DNA of 7,539 nucleotides, from assembly GCA_031259605.1 (NCBI GenBank), contig JAIRLE010000089.1, forward strand, positions 1 through 7,539, written 5' to 3'. This document shows positions 5,723-7,539 of the stretch, one piece after another; the first letter of the stretch is position 1, and every line of letters begins with the position of its first letter. The notes under the pieces are model-generated. The model worked only from the letters and a program-made list of their open reading frames with translations, was not told the origin of the DNA and searched no databases. The stretch is from Zoogloeaceae bacterium. Lineage in GTDB: Bacteria; Pseudomonadota; Gammaproteobacteria; Burkholderiales; Rhodocyclaceae. A program made the position numbers and the translations under genes.

Positions 5723-6626
5723 GGTCATGACAATATGAGGAGATCGATTTTGGCAAAGCGGTTGGCGTCATGGGAAGTGTCGGAGGGGTTCTGACGACGA
5801 GTCGAGCCGTTGATGTCGGCGAGGGTGTTGCCTGCCAAGGAGTACAAGCGCAAGCCAAGCGCCAGGCGCCAGGCGTCTCCGGAAACCCACGCGGCAGGTA
5901 TTTGAAGGCATCGTGTATGTTTTGCGCGCAGGCTGCCAATGGAAAGAAAGCCTTGCCCAAGGAACGGTTTGGCAATGCCAGAGCCATCCATGAGCGGTTT
6001 CTGGAATGTGAGGCGGCAGGCTTTTATGAATCGTTGTGGAGGGCGGGGTTGGCCGAATGGGATGAGTTGTCCGGGGTTGCCTGGCGCTGGCAAAGTATCG
6101 ATGGTGCGATGATGAAAGCGCCGTTGGCACAAGAAGGCGTTGGCGAACCCGACGGATGATCGGGGAAAAAAGGCGGCAAGCGGCATTTGCTGGCAGACGG
6201 TCGTGGCGTCCCGTTGTCGCTCGCCGTGACTGGAGCCAACCTCCACGACAGTCAGCGGCTGGCAGAGGTACTGGAGATGATCGAGGTCGCGAAAAAGAAG
6301 CCGCCTCAGCGCCGCAGCAAGCACCTGTGTGCGGATGCGGGCTATCAGGGCAAGACGCATCCGTACGCGCTCGAGTCGCATGGCTGCATTGCGCATGTGA
6401 TGGGTCGGCGCACGGAAGTCGATGCGCTCAGACGGCCATTCCAAGAAGAAAGATCGGCGCTGGGTGGTCGAATGCCATAGCGGGTTCAATCGATTTCGCA
6501 AGTTGTTGGTTCGTTACGAAAAACCCGAACGCAGCTTTGTGGCGCTCAACCGTTTGACTGCTGCCATCATCGCCTTTCGGAAAGTCCCTGCAAAAATCAA
6601 CGTTATTTACGGATAATTTCTTGCCC
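5723..6626 (+). mobile_element. Degenerate IS5-family insertion sequence, tentative ends
   Basis: The element is defined by the broken transposase inside it. Candidate terminal inverted repeats are GGTCATGACAATAT (5723-5736) and, read on the other strand, GGGCAAGAAATTAT (6613-6626), which agree at 10 of 14 positions. The span of 904 bases is normal for the family. The right end must lie close to this point, because sequence from a second transposase starts at 6626. No clear flanking target duplication is visible. The ends are a guess from one weak match. Confidence 0.4.
5750..6616 (+). pseudogene. IS5-family DDE transposase, multiply broken
   Basis: A start-like TTG at 5750 follows GGAG (5739-5742) and reads LAKRLASWEVSEGF, then a TGA at 5792 where related proteins have Trp. 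The frame resumes as RRVEPLM and EYKRKPSARRQ, then shifts by one base near 5886-5888 into RQVFEGIVYVLRAGCQWK. A tandem AAAG duplication (5943-5950) shifts it again to ALPKERFGNARAIHERFLE and RWQSIDGAMMKAPLAQE. At 6145-6165 the conserved NPTDDRG is locally out of frame, creating a TGA at 6157. KKGGKRHLL through CADAGYQGK follows. A one-base gain at 6436-6437 moves the end (RRWVVECHSGFNRFRKLL, to KVPAKINVIYG) into a third frame. The acidic residues in SIDGA, CADAGY and WVVE, likely the DDE triad, are still encoded, but no continuous enzyme can be made. Dead copy from an IS5-type element. Confidence 0.9.
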
Positions 6627-6821
6627 TGGTTGCCGCGGATGCGCGAACGGCCAAGCATTTTCGCTGTCTGCCGGACAGGCCCATGACGCGCCGAGCGGCT
6701 TGGGCCAACAGCTCGTCCCGTTGCCCTGTCGATGGATCGTGCCTGCGAAGGAGACGAAGTCCGGCAACGAGCTATTGATTCAGGGTACTTTCCGGTTGTG
6801 CCGCCCAAGCGCAACCGGGTC
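6626..6821 (+). pseudogene. Fragment of a second, different IS5-family transposase
   Basis: Three short pieces in successive frames give the middle of a transposase of another IS5 subgroup. LVAADARTAK runs from 6626, FSLSAGQAHDAPSGLGQQL follows after a shift near 6654, and MDRACEGDEVRQRAIDSGY continues into FPVVPPKRNRV after a shift near 6720-6732, ending at 6821. The order LVAADA, SLSxGQAHDAP, MDRAxEGDExR, PVVPPKxNR is what I recall for this family. The N-terminal part and the C-terminal region with the last catalytic residue are absent. It abuts the right end of the upstream element, so that element may have inserted into this older one, or a deletion fused them. Positions 6822-6904 contain nothing I can identify. 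Confidence 0.75.
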
Positions 6822-6904
6822 GCCGACCGGGAGCAGCAGCCAGCCCCTGTGGGTGACGGGCGAATGGTCAGCGCCAGACCAGGGCGAGCGGTCGCCAACC
6901 AAGG

Positions 6905-6950
6905 CAGACAACATCATTTTTTGTGCTAGACTGCACTCAACCACAGGAGG
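6905..6950 (+). promoter_or_regulatory. Probable sigma-70 promoter and strong Shine-Dalgarno for the aspartic protease gene
   Basis: CAGACA (6905-6910) and TAGACT (6927-6932) are spaced by 16 bases, and TGC directly before the -10 makes an extended -10 element. A perfect AGGAGG (6945-6950) lies eight bases before the ATG at 6959. The -35 is weak, matching TTGACA at four of six positions. The element seems intact although the gene it serves is frameshifted. Confidence 0.5.
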
Positions 6951-6958
6951 AAAGCATC

Positions 6959-7353
6959 ATGGGCGTCACATATACAGACATTCGTCTGGCAAACGACAGC
7001 AGAAACGATCTAGAAAAGCTGGACGCCAATGCACTAGTCGACACTGGCGCATTACATCTTTGCATTCCGGAACATGTTGCAATTCAATTGCAATTAAAAG
7101 ACTGTGAAAACGCGAGAAGCAACACTGGCGGACGGGGAAAAACAACAGATAAGATACGTTTCCACCAGTTCGAATAGAAATGCTTAATCGAAAATGCGTA
7201 ACTGGTGCTCTGGTACTGGGAAATCAAGTAATCCTCGGAGCAATCCCAATGGAAGACATGGATTTAATCATAGAACCTGCAAGAATGCGGGTAAGTGTAA
7301 ATCCATCAGCGCCAAACATCCCAACATCAATAGTAATGGGAAATAAAAATTAA
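6959..7353 (+). pseudogene. Retropepsin-like (clan AA) aspartic protease, two frameshifts
   Basis: The gene starts well (AGGAGG, 8-base spacing, ATG 6959) and reads MGVTYTDIRLANDSRNDLE, then NALVDTGALHLCIPEHVA. The D-T-G-A is the catalytic motif of single-domain retropepsin-like proteases, which act as dimers. Translation as it stands stops at 7177 after 72 residues. The family sequence continues in other frames. A one-base gain in the A-run at 7107-7110 leads to TREATLADGEKQQIRYVS. A second gain near 7164 leads to PVRIEMLNRKCVTGALVLG, then ILGAIPMEDMDLII and VNPSAPNIPTSIV, ending GNKN at 7353. Corrected, the protein would be about 130 residues, the usual size for these proteins as I recall. 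The second conserved motif (LGAIPMEDMDL) is encoded. Codons are distinctly AT-richer than in zorAB, which suggests separate origin. Cellular role of this family unknown to me. Confidence 0.8.
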
Positions 7354-7416
7354 AACATCAAAACCGGGTTTAAAAGCCTGATTTTTTTATATCCACCTAT
7401 CCCTCTTTTAGTGCGG

Positions 7417-7539
7417 TTAAACTACTTGCAGAAAACCATCAAAGCCTTTGAGCCTTTTGCAAAACTCTTCCCCAAGCAGTTGCTGGATTCTGGTCGCGCA
7501 CTCTGGAAGCGTGATTTTCCGTCTTCCGCGTCTTTGACG
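7417..7539. other. Edge segment open on both strands, possible partial gene
   Basis: On the minus strand a frame enters from the right edge and stops at a TAA (7417-7419), giving 40 residues such as KITLPECATRIQQLLGEEF and CKRLKGFDGFLQVV. On the plus strand the same codon boundaries are also open to the edge, giving KTIKAFEPFAKLFPKQLL and DSGRALWKRDFPSSASLT, with no Shine-Dalgarno near possible starts (GTG 7411, TTG 7426). Third-position composition does not separate the two. The minus-strand reading would put a gene end next to an AT-rich gap (7354-7416, with a seven-T run at 7382-7388), a natural convergent arrangement. Neither product is recognised. Confidence 0.3.

Noticed and set aside
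4959..5987. Minus-strand open frame spanning zorB, the third gene and the transposase start
   Set aside because: It crosses the boundary between the zor genes and the transposon, has low-complexity composition, and is opposite better-supported frames.
5706..6644. GCGCATC (5706-5712) and GATGCGC (6638-6644) as ends of the IS5-type element
   Set aside because: The right copy lies inside the coding sequence of the second transposase (LVAADARTA), so it cannot be the end of the first element; a 7-base match is expected by chance.
1..7539. CRISPR array, tRNA or rRNA genes
   Set aside because: No regularly spaced direct repeats and no tRNA-like or rRNA-like sequence were seen; the repeats at 165-207 are only two copies of an 11-base motif.

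Overview
The window is GC-rich, with tightly packed genes, ATGA stop/start overlaps and strong GC-ending codon bias. The gene content suggests a proteobacterium, most likely a betaproteobacterium of Rhodocyclales type. That placement is an inference from gene families and composition; there is no rRNA or other marker gene here. The last ~600 bases are clearly more AT-rich than the rest.

Layout. Positions 1-517 hold no intact gene. They contain the possible 3' end of a plus-strand gene (stop at 73), a cluster of stem-loops, and the frameshifted C-terminal part of a small hypothetical protein (to 460). Positions 518-2727 (minus strand) carry an intact two-gene operon: a cupin-type thiol dioxygenase, whose residues point to the 3-mercaptopropionate ('Gln-type') subfamily, translationally coupled to a four-domain rhodanese. 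Positions 2728-2962 form a divergent intergenic region with a 9-bp inverted repeat.

Positions 2963-5681 (plus strand) carry three overlapping genes that look like the front of a type I Zorya anti-phage locus. They are an intact zorA (MotA-like channel subunit with a long helical tail), an intact zorB (single membrane helix with the key Asp plus an OmpA-like peptidoglycan-binding domain), and a 148-residue protein read as the N-terminal stub of zorC. The rest of zorC and all of zorD are absent. Their place is taken by transposon debris: an IS5-family transposase with several independent lesions (5750-6616), followed immediately by a fragment of a second, different IS5-family transposase (6626-6821).

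Positions 6959-7353 hold a retropepsin-like (clan AA) aspartic protease gene with a good promoter and Shine-Dalgarno sequence, but with two frameshifts. The last ~120 bases are open on both strands and may be the edge of another gene.

How it works together. The dioxygenase and rhodanese plausibly act in thiol and sulfane-sulfur metabolism and are probably unrelated to the neighbouring defence genes. ZorA and ZorB would form a proton-driven envelope motor that senses phage attack. With the downstream effector genes broken or missing, the locus looks like a decaying Zorya island. The most notable points are the short-tailed ZorA, the intact motor pair without effectors, and the dense pile-up of pseudogenes on its downstream side.
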